Position numbers and translations under genes: made by a program. DNA of 64,000 nt, from assembly GCA_963744305.1 (NCBI GenBank), contig CAVUTF010000016.1, positions 62,001-126,000 of the forward strand, in the 5' to 3' direction. Within the stretch, counting starts at the first letter, position 1; each line of letters opens with the position of its first letter. This stretch comes from FEN-1219 sp963744305. GTDB taxonomy: Bacteria; Pseudomonadota; Gammaproteobacteria; Steroidobacterales; Rariloculaceae. Positions 45,762-54,506 of this stretch are shown one piece after another. The notes beneath the pieces were generated by a model that was not told the DNA's origin, ran no database searches, and saw only the letters and a program-made list of their open reading frames with translations.

Positions 45762-46355
45762 ATGAACGACATGCGCGCGTTGTATGACGAAGTCGCGTCG
45801 CGTTACGCGGCTGATCGGGCCAAGTGGTTCGCCGAGAAGCCGTACCTCGAAAAAGTCCTCGCTTGGATGCGTCCCCAAGGATCGCTGCTCGATTTAGGCT
45901 GCGGGCCGGGCGATCCGATCGCGAGCTTCTTTATTGGGTCTGGGTGCCGCGTGACGGGCGTCGACATCGCGCCCGCGATGCTCGCGATTTGCCGCGAGCG
46001 CTTCCCGAGCACGACCTGGATCGAGAGTGACATGCGCTCGCTCGATCTAGAGCAGCAATTCGATGCGATCGTTGCGTGGGACAGCTTCTTTCACCTTGCG
46101 CAGCACGATCAACGCCGAATGTTCGACGTATTTGCGCGGCACGCGGCGCCCGGAGCTCCGCTGTTGTTCACGTCCGGCGCCGAGGACGGCATCGCGATGG
46201 GGGAGATGTACGGCCACGAGCTGTTCCACGCGAGCCTCGATACGGCCGAATATCGAGCCCTTCTTTGGAGTCACGGTTTCGAGGTATTGTTGCATCGAAT
46301 CGAGGACCCGGATTGCGGCAACCATACCGTCTGGTTGGCGCAGCGCGAGGCGTGA
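45762..46355 (+). CDS. Class I SAM-dependent methyltransferase
   Basis: An intact 197-residue methyltransferase. The SAM site reads GSLLDLGCGPGDPIASFF, then VTGVDIAPAMLAICRERFP and FDAIVAWDSFFHLAQHDQ. The family is of the small-molecule/UbiE-like kind, substrate unknown. The ATG at 45762 (MNDMRALYDEV) is preferred: the frame is open further upstream only because it runs into the palindromic repeat. The DUF4159 gene follows 10 bp later, probably co-transcribed. Confidence 0.82.
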   Translation: MNDMRALYDEVASRYAADRAKWFAEKPYLEKVLAWMRPQGSLLDLGCGPGDPIASFFIGSGCRVTGVDIAPAMLAICRERFPSTTWIESDMRSLDLEQQFDAIVAWDSFFHLAQHDQRRMFDVFARHAAPGAPLLFTSGAEDGIAMGEMYGHELFHASLDTAEYRALLWSHGFEVLLHRIEDPDCGNHTVWLAQREA

Positions 46356-46365
46356 GCCGGCAACC

Positions 46366-47113
46366 GTGAACCGCAGACTGCTACTGTCGATCGCTTTGAT
46401 CGCAACCCTGTTGGCTGCGGCGTCCACGGAGGCGCAGGGTTTTCGCAGACGCGCTTGGATCGAGGACAACGTTCCGCCGCCGACGGAGGTGGTCGTGATG
46501 CGTTGGCGCTTCGGAACGAACGGGCTGATCGGCCACTCGGGTTGGTCTCATAACTATCCGAATTCCGAGGAGAACTTGAACGGATTCGTCACGCAAACGA
46601 CGCGTGTGGACCTAGAAGTGGCGTCGTACCGACTGATCGACCTCGGCAGCGAGGAAATCTTCGACTACCCGTTCGCGTACGTCTCCGAACCCGGCGAAAT
46701 GGAGATGACCGAGCAGCAGGTCGCGAATTTGCGCGAGTACGTCGAGCGCGGGGGCTTCATTCTCATCGACGACTTCGACAACGTCTATTACGATCACATG
46801 GCGAACTTGCGCGAGGAGATGCTGCGCGTGTTCCCGGATCGCCACTTCGAGCGGCTCACGGGCGACAACCCGATTTTCGATTTGATCTTTCGAGTGCGTG
46901 ACTTGCAGACCATGGCGCCGTGGGGCAGCGGCAACGAGCTCGAGTACTGGGGGTTCCGCAACTCGCAAGGCGAGATCGCGATCGTCGCTTGCCTCAACAA
47001 CGATCTCGCGAATTTCTGGGAGTGGTACGGCACCCCGAGGTATCCGTTGCGCGCCATCGACCGAGGCGTTCCGGATGGGTGTGAATTTCCTCGTGCACGC
47101 GATGACGCATTGA
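46366..47113 (+). CDS. Secreted DUF4159 protein (frameshifted near the end)
   Basis: A DUF4159 protein of about 248 residues, start GTG, with signal peptide (LLLSIALIATLLAAASTEAQ). Family blocks are EVVVMRWRFGTNGL, LIDLGSEEIFDYPFAYVSE, REYVERGGFILIDDFDN and YGTPRYPLRAIDRGV. The last fold element MGVNFLVHAMTH is in another frame after a one-base shift near 47075. DUF4159 has a glutamine-amidotransferase-like fold and often lies near membrane or cell-surface genes. Function unknown. The aldo/keto reductase gene starts about 55 bp downstream. Confidence 0.8.
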
Positions 47114-47169
47114 CGGCCGCGGCCGTCGTGCGAAACGCGCTACGCGAGCCAATTCTAGGAGAACAATCG

Positions 47170-48088
47170 ATGTTTGAGCATGCAACCCGGCGGGATTTTT
47201 TGGGATGGACGGGCGCGGTCGCTGCTTCGGGGCTCGCGCCGCGCGTGACGTTTGCGCAAGCGCAGATGCCGGTGCGGCGCATCCCGAGCACGGGGGAGAT
47301 CGTTGCCCGTGATCGGCCTGGGATCGAGCAAGGTCGTGCAAGAGATTGCGACCAAGGGTCAGGAGCCACTGGCCGGAGTTCTGCGAACCCTCGTTGCGCA
47401 CGGCGGCCGGGTCGTCGACACGTGGCCCCGCAACGCGGACAACGACGCGGGGTTCGGCCGCGTCATCGGTGAGCCCGACCTGCGCGACAAGTTGTTCGTC
47501 ACGACCAAAATCGACCAAGTGGGCAAGGAAGTGGGAATCGCGCAGTTTCGGCAGACTCAGCGGCTCTACGGACGCGAGAAGCTCGACCTCGTGCAGATTT
47601 TCAGTCTTACCGATCTCGACACGCATTGGCCGAGCTTGAAGGAGTGGAAGGCGGCCGGGCATGCACGCTACATCGGCGTGACGGTCGCCGAGGCGAACCT
47701 CTACGAGCGCCTCGAGCAGTTTCTCGGGCGCGAGAAGCCCGATTTCATACAGGTGAACTATTCGATCACCGAGCGCGGCGCCGAGGAGCGGCTCCTGCCG
47801 TTGGCGGCGGACCGCGGTCTCGCGGTTCTCATCAACAGGCCGTTCATGAACGGCGCCTACTTCGATCGCCTCGAAGGACAACCGCTGCCGCCGTGGGCCG
47901 CGGAGTTCGAATGCGCTACCTGGGCGCAGTTCTCGTTGCAGTACATCCTCGCGAACCCGACGATCACGTGCGTGCTCACGGAGACGAGCAATCCGCACCA
48001 CATGGAGGAGAACGCGCGGACCGCATTCGCGCCGGTGCCCGACTCGGCCGCGCGGGGACGAATGCGCGCTTTCATAGACGCTGTTTGA
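47170..48088 (+). CDS. Exported aldo/keto reductase (frameshifted)
   Basis: An aldo/keto reductase with a twin-arginine-type signal, TRRDFLGWTGAVAASGLAPR, so predicted periplasmic after folding. AGGAG precedes the ATG at 47170. A one-base shift near 47305 separates the leader from the TIM barrel: VIGLGSSKVVQEIATKG, VVDTWPRNADNDAGFGRVIG (replacing the usual DTA...YG start), FVTTKID and ARYIGVTVAE. Conserved Tyr/Lys/His positions of the active site are not clearly all present. Physiological substrate unknown. Confidence 0.78.
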
Positions 48089-48147
48089 CGGGTTTGCGCG
48101 CGACCCTGCGCCATCCATTTAGGCGAAGACAGAACTAGGAGACTGCA

Positions 48148-48747
48148 ATGCAAAGGCGAGCGTTCTTGGTATTGGCTCTCGCGAGCCAACTTGCCGGTTG
48201 CGGCTACAACACGTTTCAGGCGCAAGACGAGCAAATCAAAGCGTCTTGGTCCGAGGTGGTCAATCAATATCAGCGGCGCGCCGACTTGATCCCGAATCTC
48301 GTCGAGACGGTGCGCGGGTTCGCGCAGCAGGAGCGTGACGTGCTGATCGGTGTCACCGAGGCCCGCTCGAAGGTCGGCAGCATTCAGGCGACGCCGGAGC
48401 TCATCGACGATCCGCAGGCGTTCGCGCAATTCCAGGCCGCGCAGGGCGAGCTGTCGAGCGCGTTGCAGCGGCTGATGGTGGTGGTCGAGCGCTATCCGGA
48501 GCTCAAATCGGACGCGAATTTTCGCGACTTGCAGGCGCAGCTCGAAGGCACCGAGAACCGCATCACGGTCGCGCGCAACCGCTACATCGCTGCCGTGCAA
48601 GAATACAACGTGACGGTGCGCAGCTTCCCGAGCAATCTGACTGCGATGGTGTTCGGCTACGACGCCAAGCCGAACTTCTCCGTCGAGAACGAAGCGGAGA
48701 TTTCCCGGCCGCCGCAGGTAGATTTCAACCGCGGCGCGCAGCAGTAG
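48148..48747 (+). CDS. lemA: LemA-family lipoprotein
   Basis: An intact 199-residue LemA protein. A lipobox LAGC (ASQLAGCGYN) follows a short signal; the helical domain IKASWSEVVNQYQRRADLIP, NLVETVRGFAQQERDVLIGV and GTENRITVARNRYIAAVQEY are the family signature. A clear AGGAGA ribosome-binding site precedes the ATG. LemA proteins are commonly encoded with TPM-domain membrane proteins, as here, and are proposed to act in envelope processes. Their exact role is unsettled. Confidence 0.93.
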   Translation: MQRRAFLVLALASQLAGCGYNTFQAQDEQIKASWSEVVNQYQRRADLIPNLVETVRGFAQQERDVLIGVTEARSKVGSIQATPELIDDPQAFAQFQAAQGELSSALQRLMVVVERYPELKSDANFRDLQAQLEGTENRITVARNRYIAAVQEYNVTVRSFPSNLTAMVFGYDAKPNFSVENEAEISRPPQVDFNRGAQQ

Positions 48748-48771
48748 CGTACGCGCGCGGGCTCGACCGCG

Positions 48772-49663
48772 ATGGCCGCTAGGCTGCCAGCGACTGCGCC
48801 GCGCCGGCGTTTCTTTGCGGCGCACGGCGCAGTGTTGGCGCTGCTGTCGCTCGCGGCGCTACCGCTGCCCGCGCAGCAGGCAATTCCCCCGCTCGACGCC
48901 CGGGTCACGGACCTAACGGCCACGCTCACCGAGGCCGAGCGGGCGGCGCTCGAGCAGAAGCTCACTGCGTTCGAGGCTCGCAAGGGTGCGCAGATCGCGG
49001 TGCTGCTCGTGCCGACGACTGCGCCCGAAGCGATCGAAGAGTATTCCCTGCGCGTAGCCGAGGCATGGCAAATCGGACGCGGGCGGATCGACGACGGCAT
49101 CGTGCTCGTTGTCGCGAAAGACGATCGCAAACTCCGCATCGAGGTCGGGTACGGGCTCGAAGGCGCGGTTCCCGACGCACTCGCGAAGCGGATCATCAGC
49201 GAGCAGATCGTGCCGCGGTTCTACGAGCAGCAGTACGCGCTCGGGATCGACGCGGGCGTCGATGCGCTGATCGGGCTGATCGACGGAGAGCCGCTGCCGG
49301 CGCCCGAGGCCGGTGAATCGCCGGGGCCGGACGGCTGGGGCGTATTGCCATTCGTCCTGCTGCTCGCGACGTTTGTTGCGCCGCTGTTGCGACGGTTGTT
49401 CGGCACGCTGTTCGGCGCGCTCATGGTCGGCGCCGGCGCCGGGTTTGTTGCCTGGCTGTTGAGCAGCACGTTGTTCCTGGGAGTGGCCGTGGGCGCGGTC
49501 GCGTTCTTCCTCGCACTTGCGGGAATCATGGGCGGGCCCGCCCGGTGGACGACCGGCGGGCCCGTGGGGCGGCGGCATGCGAAGGGGTGGCGGCGGGTTC
49601 GGCGGCGGCTTTCGCGGCGGCGGCGGCCGCTTCGGCGGCGGCGGCGCATCGGGAGGCTGGTGA
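48772..49663 (+). CDS. TPM-domain membrane protein (YgcG-like, late frameshift)
   Basis: A TPM-domain protein with an N-terminal signal, a periplasmic TPM domain (LTATLTEAERAALEQKLTAF, IAVLLVPTTAPEAIEEYSLR, DDGIVLVVAKDDRKLRIEVG), membrane helices (FVLLLATFVAPLLRRLFGTL and ALMVGAGAGFVAWLLS) and a Gly/Phe/Arg-rich tail. The tail is frameshifted near 49560; the restored frame ends in GGGRFGGGGASGGW with a TGA at 49661, the glycine-rich end typical of YgcG. Paired with lemA 25 bp upstream and a second TPM gene 3 bp downstream. Confidence 0.85.
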
Positions 49664-49666
49664 GCG

Positions 49667-50155
49667 ATGCGCGTTTTGCGCCATCTATTGTCGAATCGCT
49701 GGACGCTGACGCGGCGGTTCCCGGCGCCCACGCTGGATGCGATCGAGGGCGCGGTCGCGGCGTCGGAGACGCACCATCGGGGCGAGGTGCGGTTCGCGAT
49801 CGAAGCCGCGCTCGATCTATCGACCCTGTGGCGCGACCAGACTCCGCGCGACCGCGCGCTCGAGGTCTTTGCGGAGCTCGGCGTCTGGGACACGAAGGAG
49901 AAGAACGGCGTGTTGATCTACGTGCTGCTAGCGGAGCGCGACGTGGAGATCGTCGCCGATCGCGGCCTCGACGAGCGCGTGACCGCCGAAGAGTGGGAGG
50001 CCGTGTGCGCGGCGATCGAGCAAGATTTTCGTGCGGGCCGCTGGCGCGAGGGCGCGCTCGAGGGCGTGGCCGGCGTGACGCAGCTTCTGGCCCGCGAGTT
50101 TCCGAGCGACGGCGCGAACGCCAACGAGCAGCCGAATCGCCCGCACATTTTGTGA
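49667..50155 (+). CDS. TPM-domain protein, second copy
   Basis: An intact 162-residue protein with a TPM domain: AIEGAVAASETHHRGEVRFA, DRALEVFAELGVWDTKEKNG and VLIYVLLAERDVEIVADRGL. It starts 3 bp after the previous stop. There is no obvious signal peptide or membrane helix; it may be cytosolic or peripheral. The LemA/TPM/TPM order is widespread, and the TPM proteins are thought to work with LemA at the membrane. Confidence 0.85.
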   Translation: MRVLRHLLSNRWTLTRRFPAPTLDAIEGAVAASETHHRGEVRFAIEAALDLSTLWRDQTPRDRALEVFAELGVWDTKEKNGVLIYVLLAERDVEIVADRGLDERVTAEEWEAVCAAIEQDFRAGRWREGALEGVAGVTQLLAREFPSDGANANEQPNRPHIL

Positions 50156-50186
50156 CTGGGGGCGTCGACCGGGCTAAAGCGCTGGC

Positions 50187-50504
50187 TCAAGTCGCCGCGG
50201 GGCGCACTCGCTTGCCGAGCAGGGCGACAACTTCGGGCGGAACCTCGTAGAAGTCGAGCACGTAGTCGGTATCGGTCAAGCCGCATGCCTCGCGCTGCAC
50301 GAGGAAGTTCGTCACAAGGCGCGCGACGCGCCACAAGAGCCGGCGCCGCTGCTCCTCGCGGATCGCGGCCGGCAGCTCGCCGCGAGCGTCGAAATCGCGA
50401 AGCTCGCGCAGCCCCTCCTCGAGCAAATGGCCGGCGCGGCCGAGGCCTTCCGCTTTTTCCTGCGAGATCTCACCGAGGATCGTGTCGACGAATCGGTTGT
50501 CCAT
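50187..50504 (-). CDS. Small helical protein of unknown function (DUF6665-like)
   Basis: A 105-residue, mostly helical protein: FVDTILGEISQEKAEGLGRA, RRRLLWRVARLVTNFLVQRE and a conserved-looking DTDYVLDFYEVPPEVV tail. The pattern resembles small proteins classified as DUF6665, but I am not sure. No signal or membrane segment. It is encoded with arfB and the HIT gene on the minus strand. Confidence 0.5.
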   Translation of the reverse strand: MDNRFVDTILGEISQEKAEGLGRAGHLLEEGLRELRDFDARGELPAAIREEQRRRLLWRVARLVTNFLVQREACGLTDTDYVLDFYEVPPEVVALLGKRVRPAAT

Positions 50505-50547
50505 AACGTCCCTTGCGCGCTGCCGATTCTACGCGGCAGACGTCGCG

Positions 50548-50964
50548 TCAGTCCTCGGGCTTGCCGCGGGATTGCTTGAGCCGGGCATGCCGCGCCTTGC
50601 GGTCGAGCCGCTTCGCCTGCGACGCGCGCGTCGGCTTGGTCGCCTTGCGCGGCTTGCGCGTGACGAGCGCGCTTTGAATGAGCTCGCGGAGCCGCTCGAG
50701 GGCGGCGGCCTTGTTCTGCTCCTGGCTGCGGTGCTGCTGCGACTTGATCACGATGACGCCGTCGCTCGTGATGCGGTGATCGCGCAGCCGGAGCAGACGC
50801 TGCTTGCAGGTGTCGGGCAGCGACTTCGAGGCAGCGATGTCGAAGCGCAAATGCACAGCGCTCGCGACCTTGTTGACGTTTTGCCCGCCGGCGCCCTGCG
50901 CGCGAACTGCCGAGATCTCAAGCTCGTCGTCCGGAATTGCAATGCTATGTGAAACCTGGAGCAC
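50548..50964 (-). CDS. arfB: Alternative ribosome-rescue factor ArfB (class I peptide-release-factor domain)
   Basis: An intact 138-residue ArfB. It hydrolyses peptidyl-tRNA on stalled ribosomes when tmRNA fails. The GGQ loop is AQGAGGQNVNKVASAVHL (Gly-Gly-Gln at residues 26-28). The long basic C-terminal tail (RKPRKATKPTRASQAKRLDR) is the part that enters the mRNA channel. Length and both features are normal. It lies upstream of the small helical gene and immediately downstream of the HIT gene. Confidence 0.95.
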   Translation of the reverse strand: MLQVSHSIAIPDDELEISAVRAQGAGGQNVNKVASAVHLRFDIAASKSLPDTCKQRLLRLRDHRITSDGVIVIKSQQHRSQEQNKAAALERLRELIQSALVTRKPRKATKPTRASQAKRLDRKARHARLKQSRGKPED

Positions 50965-50973
50965 GATCGGACC

Positions 50974-51414
50974 TCAGAGCGCGGCGCGAAGCGCGGCCGC
51001 GATCTCGAGTTGCTCCGCGAGCGGGGTGAGCGGGAAATCGTGCGCGCGAAACAAACGTTTCGGATCGCTAGCCTCGTAGCGCGGTACCACGTGGATGTGG
51101 TAATGCGGGATATGTTGGCCCGACTTCACGCCGTTGTTCTGGTAGACGTTGGCGCTGATAGCGCCAAAACAGGACACCGCGGCCTGCACCAGCCGTTTCG
51201 CGAGGTGGGCCGCCGCCGCGAGCTCCGGGTCGTCCATGTCGAGAATCGTCTCGCGGTGACGCCGCGGAATCACGAGCATCGCACCGCGCTCGAATTGCGC
51301 GCGATCGACGAACGCCGCCACGAGATCGTCCTCGGCGACGAACGCGCAGGGTTCTTCATGCGCGACATAGCGACAGAACGAGCAGCCATCGTAGGCGTCG
51401 AGCCGAATCGGCAT
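50974..51414 (-). CDS. HIT-family nucleotide hydrolase
   Basis: An intact 146-residue histidine-triad protein. The triad is HYHIHVVPR (His104, 106, 108). The N-terminal CSFCRYV may bind zinc as in the Hint/HIT group. The start at 51414 gives a normal-length domain; the frame runs further upstream without homology. HIT proteins hydrolyse nucleoside phosphoramidates or dinucleotides. It ends 9 bp before arfB on the same strand and may be co-transcribed. Confidence 0.9.
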   Translation of the reverse strand: MPIRLDAYDGCSFCRYVAHEEPCAFVAEDDLVAAFVDRAQFERGAMLVIPRRHRETILDMDDPELAAAAHLAKRLVQAAVSCFGAISANVYQNNGVKSGQHIPHYHIHVVPRYEASDPKRLFRAHDFPLTPLAEQLEIAAALRAAL

Positions 51415-51551
51415 CGAGAAGCTCCAGGTGCAACCGCCCGGGGAGTATGCCAACATCTTCGCGGTCGTCCAAAAAACGCACGTGCGATGCAAACAGCACG
51501 AGCCATCAAGCGTACGCGGGGGAGAAAACCATGCAGGCGGTCGTCGACTAA

Positions 51552-52829
51552 ATGACTCGCGTCCGTGCATGGCTCGCTGCGCTCGCAGCCGGTGTTTTGG
51601 CCGCGGCGCCGGCGCTGCGTGCGTCCGCGCAATCGCAGTCGCCGGTGTTTCCCGGGCAACGCGGCGGACAGGACGTGTTCGGCCACTACGAGGTCGTCGC
51701 GGGTTGGCCGAAGCCGCTGGCGACGGTGCCGGGCCACGAGGGCTGGACCTGGGGCGCGGGGCAGAGCGTGTTCGCCGCGAGCCCTAACCGCGTGTTCGTC
51801 TTGCAGCGCGGCGAGTTGCCCGTGCTCGCGCGGCCGCAAACGCGCGCTCTGCCTGAGCTCGGGCCGAGCATCGTGTTCCCCGTGTTCCGCTTGCCGATCC
51901 GCGACGCGACCGTCGCAAGCCCGCCCGCGGGTGGGGCCGCCGGCGCCATGCCGCCGGATGGGCTCAAAGCGTGGGAGGAGGCGGGCGGGAAGCTCGGCGT
52001 GGACGCGCGCTGGGAGCACTGCATTTTGGTCTTCGATGCGCAAGGCAACATGATCGAGGACTGGACGAAGTGGGATTCGATGCTCGCGCGGCCGCACGCG
52101 GTGTACGTGAGCCCCTACGATCCCGACGAGCATGTCTGGATCGTCGACGACTTTCGCCACGCGATCTTCAAGTTCACGAATGACGGTAGCGAGCTCGTGC
52201 AGACGATCGGCACGTACAACGAGCACGGCGCCGACGCGACGCATTTCTTTCGGCCGACGTTCATGGCGTGGCTGCCCGATGGCACGTTCTTCGTCGCAGA
52301 TGGCTACGAGAACACGCGTGTCGTGAAGTTCGACGAAGACGGCAAGTACGTCACGGCTTGGGGAGAGAAGGGCACGCCGCCGAACGAGACGCGGCCCGGC
52401 TACTTCAACAACGTGCACGGCATCGCCGTCGACCCGCAGACTCGGCGCGTGTTCGTGAACGACCGCGCGAATCATCGCGTGCAGATCTTCGATGAGAACG
52501 GCAAATACCTCGATCAATGGCGCTTCGGGGATCCGCCGTCGGACATCCACATGTTTCTGATCACCGCGGATCGATATCTCTGGGCTGCGGATCGCGGCAC
52601 GAACAAGATCTTGAAGTACGACTTGAACGGCAATTTCCTTTACTCGTGGGGCACGTGGGGCGACTTCCCCGGCGGTATGTGGGGCGTGCACGGCATGAGC
52701 GTCGACCAAGAGGGCAATTTCTACATCGCCGAGGTCGACAACGGCGGAGTGCAGAAATTCCGGCCGCGCGCCGGCGCGAATCCCGATTTCCTCGTCGGCG
52801 GCCGAGCAACGTCGACTCGGAGAGACTGA
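51552..52829 (+). CDS. Secreted NHL-repeat protein (amidating-lyase-like propeller)
   Basis: An intact 425-residue exported protein with a signal peptide ending ASAQ. The body is a six-bladed NHL propeller: PHAVYVSPYDPDEHVWIVDD, RPTFMAWLPDGTFFVADGYE, NVHGIAVDPQTRRVFVNDRA and VHGMSVDQEGNFYIAEVDNG. Similar propellers occur in peptidyl-hydroxyglycine amidating lyase and in many uncharacterised secreted proteins. It overlaps the following tannase gene by one base (TGATG), indicating a joint role in breaking down an external substrate. Confidence 0.82.
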   Translation: MTRVRAWLAALAAGVLAAAPALRASAQSQSPVFPGQRGGQDVFGHYEVVAGWPKPLATVPGHEGWTWGAGQSVFAASPNRVFVLQRGELPVLARPQTRALPELGPSIVFPVFRLPIRDATVASPPAGGAAGAMPPDGLKAWEEAGGKLGVDARWEHCILVFDAQGNMIEDWTKWDSMLARPHAVYVSPYDPDEHVWIVDDFRHAIFKFTNDGSELVQTIGTYNEHGADATHFFRPTFMAWLPDGTFFVADGYENTRVVKFDEDGKYVTAWGEKGTPPNETRPGYFNNVHGIAVDPQTRRVFVNDRANHRVQIFDENGKYLDQWRFGDPPSDIHMFLITADRYLWAADRGTNKILKYDLNGNFLYSWGTWGDFPGGMWGVHGMSVDQEGNFYIAEVDNGGVQKFRPRAGANPDFLVGGRATSTRRD

Positions 52830-54424
52830 TGAACACCGTAGGATCGCTGACCTTGGCGGCGCGGATCGCAACTTGGCCGGCGTGCGGTTGTCTCGTGGCG
52901 CTCGCCGCGTGCGAGCAGCAGTCGCCGGCAGCCGAAAGTGCCGCACGGGAGCCCACATCCGCGCCGGTGTCGTGTGTAAGCCTGGCCGCGATCGCACTAC
53001 CGGATACCACGGTGACGATGGCCGAGCTCGTGCCGGCCGGCGGGTTCAATGGCACGGTCGCCGCAGTTCCAGGAGCACCGCCGGTCAATTACGCCGGGCT
53101 GCCTGCATTCTGCCGCGTCGCAGGCACGGTCGCGCCGGTGCCGGACTCGACGATCAAGTTCGAAGTATGGCTCCCGGCCGAGGGCTGGAACGGCAAGTTC
53201 GTCGGCGTCGGCAACGGCGGCATGGCAGGCTTCGTGTTTGAATTTGCAATGGTGGAGCCGCTGATGCGCGGCTATGCCGTTGCAGGCACCGATACGGGTC
53301 ACGCTGGCGGGCCGGCGGACGCGAGCTTTGCCGTCGGTCATCCGGAGAAGCTCGCCGACTTCGGCTGGCGCGCGGTGCACGAGATGACCGTCAAGTCGAA
53401 GGCGATCGTTGCGGCGCATTACGCGAGCGCGGCGCGCCGGTCTTATTGGGTGGGTTGCTCGACTGGGGGCCGGCAGGGGCTCAAGGAAGCGCAGCGCTTC
53501 CCCGAGGACTACGACGGCATCTCGGCCGGCGCTCCGGCGAGCAATTGGGTTCCGCTGCTCGCCTACGGAGCGGGTGTTCAACGCATCAACACCGATCCCG
53601 AGCGCGCGCTGCCGCCGCCGCAACTCGCGCTGCTGAAGGAAGCCGCGATCGCGGCATGCGATGCGCGCGACGGCGTGACCGATCGTGTGGTCGAGCAGCC
53701 GCAGACGTGCGCGTTCGATCCCGGCTCGCTGCAATGCGCGACGGGTGCAACGTCTGGCTGCCTGACAAACCCGCAGGTGGAAGCAGCGCGCTCGATTTAC
53801 GCCGGCGTCGTCAATCCGCGCACGGGTGAGACGCTTTTTCGGGGCCCGACGCCCGGAGGCGAGCCCGCGTGGTTCGCGTACAGCCCGGGCCTATTCCCGA
53901 TCGCGGTCAATTATTGGCGAGATGTCGTATTCCGCGATCCCAATTGGGAGCCCGCAAAGCTCGACCTCGACGCGGACGTCGCGCGGGCGCAATCGACGGA
54001 CACGGCCGATGTCGCGGCAACCAACCCGGATCTGAAAGCCTTCGTCGCGCGCGGCGGCAAGCTGTTGCTGTGGCACGGCTGGACAGACGGGCTGATCCCC
54101 GCGCAAAACACCATCGACTACTACGAGCACGTCATCGCGACGACAGGTGCGGCCGCCGCGAAGGACTCGGTGCGGCTCTTCATGCTGCCCGGCGTCGATC
54201 ATTGCAGCGGTGGCGAGGGTACGTTCGTAATGGATGCGCTCGGTGCGATCGATTCGTGGGTGGAGAGCGGCCAACCGCCGGAGCGGATCATCGCGCGCCG
54301 GCCGCCCGACGGCGGCGCAGAGCGCACGCGGCCCCTGTGTCCGTATCCGCAGATCGCCCGTTACCGAGGCACGGGCAGCTCGGATGATGCCGCTAACTTC
54401 GAGTGCGGGGCGCCTGCGCGATAG
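52829..54424 (+). CDS. Tannase/feruloyl-esterase family lipoprotein
   Basis: An intact 531-residue tannase-family serine esterase. The lipobox LAAC (Cys28) makes it a lipoprotein. The catalytic elbow is WVGCSTGGRQGLKEA with Ser211 beside Cys210; the matching disulfide partner and catalytic His are in LPGVDHCSGG, the CS-D-HC arrangement of fungal tannase and feruloyl esterase. GKFVGVGNGGMAG forms the oxyanion region. It would release phenolic acids from esters such as plant cell-wall feruloyl groups. Operon with the NHL protein; the MBL gene follows. Confidence 0.9.
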   Translation: MNTVGSLTLAARIATWPACGCLVALAACEQQSPAAESAAREPTSAPVSCVSLAAIALPDTTVTMAELVPAGGFNGTVAAVPGAPPVNYAGLPAFCRVAGTVAPVPDSTIKFEVWLPAEGWNGKFVGVGNGGMAGFVFEFAMVEPLMRGYAVAGTDTGHAGGPADASFAVGHPEKLADFGWRAVHEMTVKSKAIVAAHYASAARRSYWVGCSTGGRQGLKEAQRFPEDYDGISAGAPASNWVPLLAYGAGVQRINTDPERALPPPQLALLKEAAIAACDARDGVTDRVVEQPQTCAFDPGSLQCATGATSGCLTNPQVEAARSIYAGVVNPRTGETLFRGPTPGGEPAWFAYSPGLFPIAVNYWRDVVFRDPNWEPAKLDLDADVARAQSTDTADVAATNPDLKAFVARGGKLLLWHGWTDGLIPAQNTIDYYEHVIATTGAAAAKDSVRLFMLPGVDHCSGGEGTFVMDALGAIDSWVESGQPPERIIARRPPDGGAERTRPLCPYPQIARYRGTGSSDDAANFECGAPAR

Positions 54425-54506
54425 TTCGTCAGGAGCAACGATGGGCGGTGGCACAATCCACTCGCGGACCCACATTTGTCGGATCGCCATCTTCGGGGAG
54501 AGATAG

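Noticed and set aside
51270..52997. A 575-residue minus-strand ORF opposite the NHL gene
   Set aside because: The plus strand encodes a clean signal peptide and NHL propeller; the antisense frame is open only because of GC-rich codon bias.
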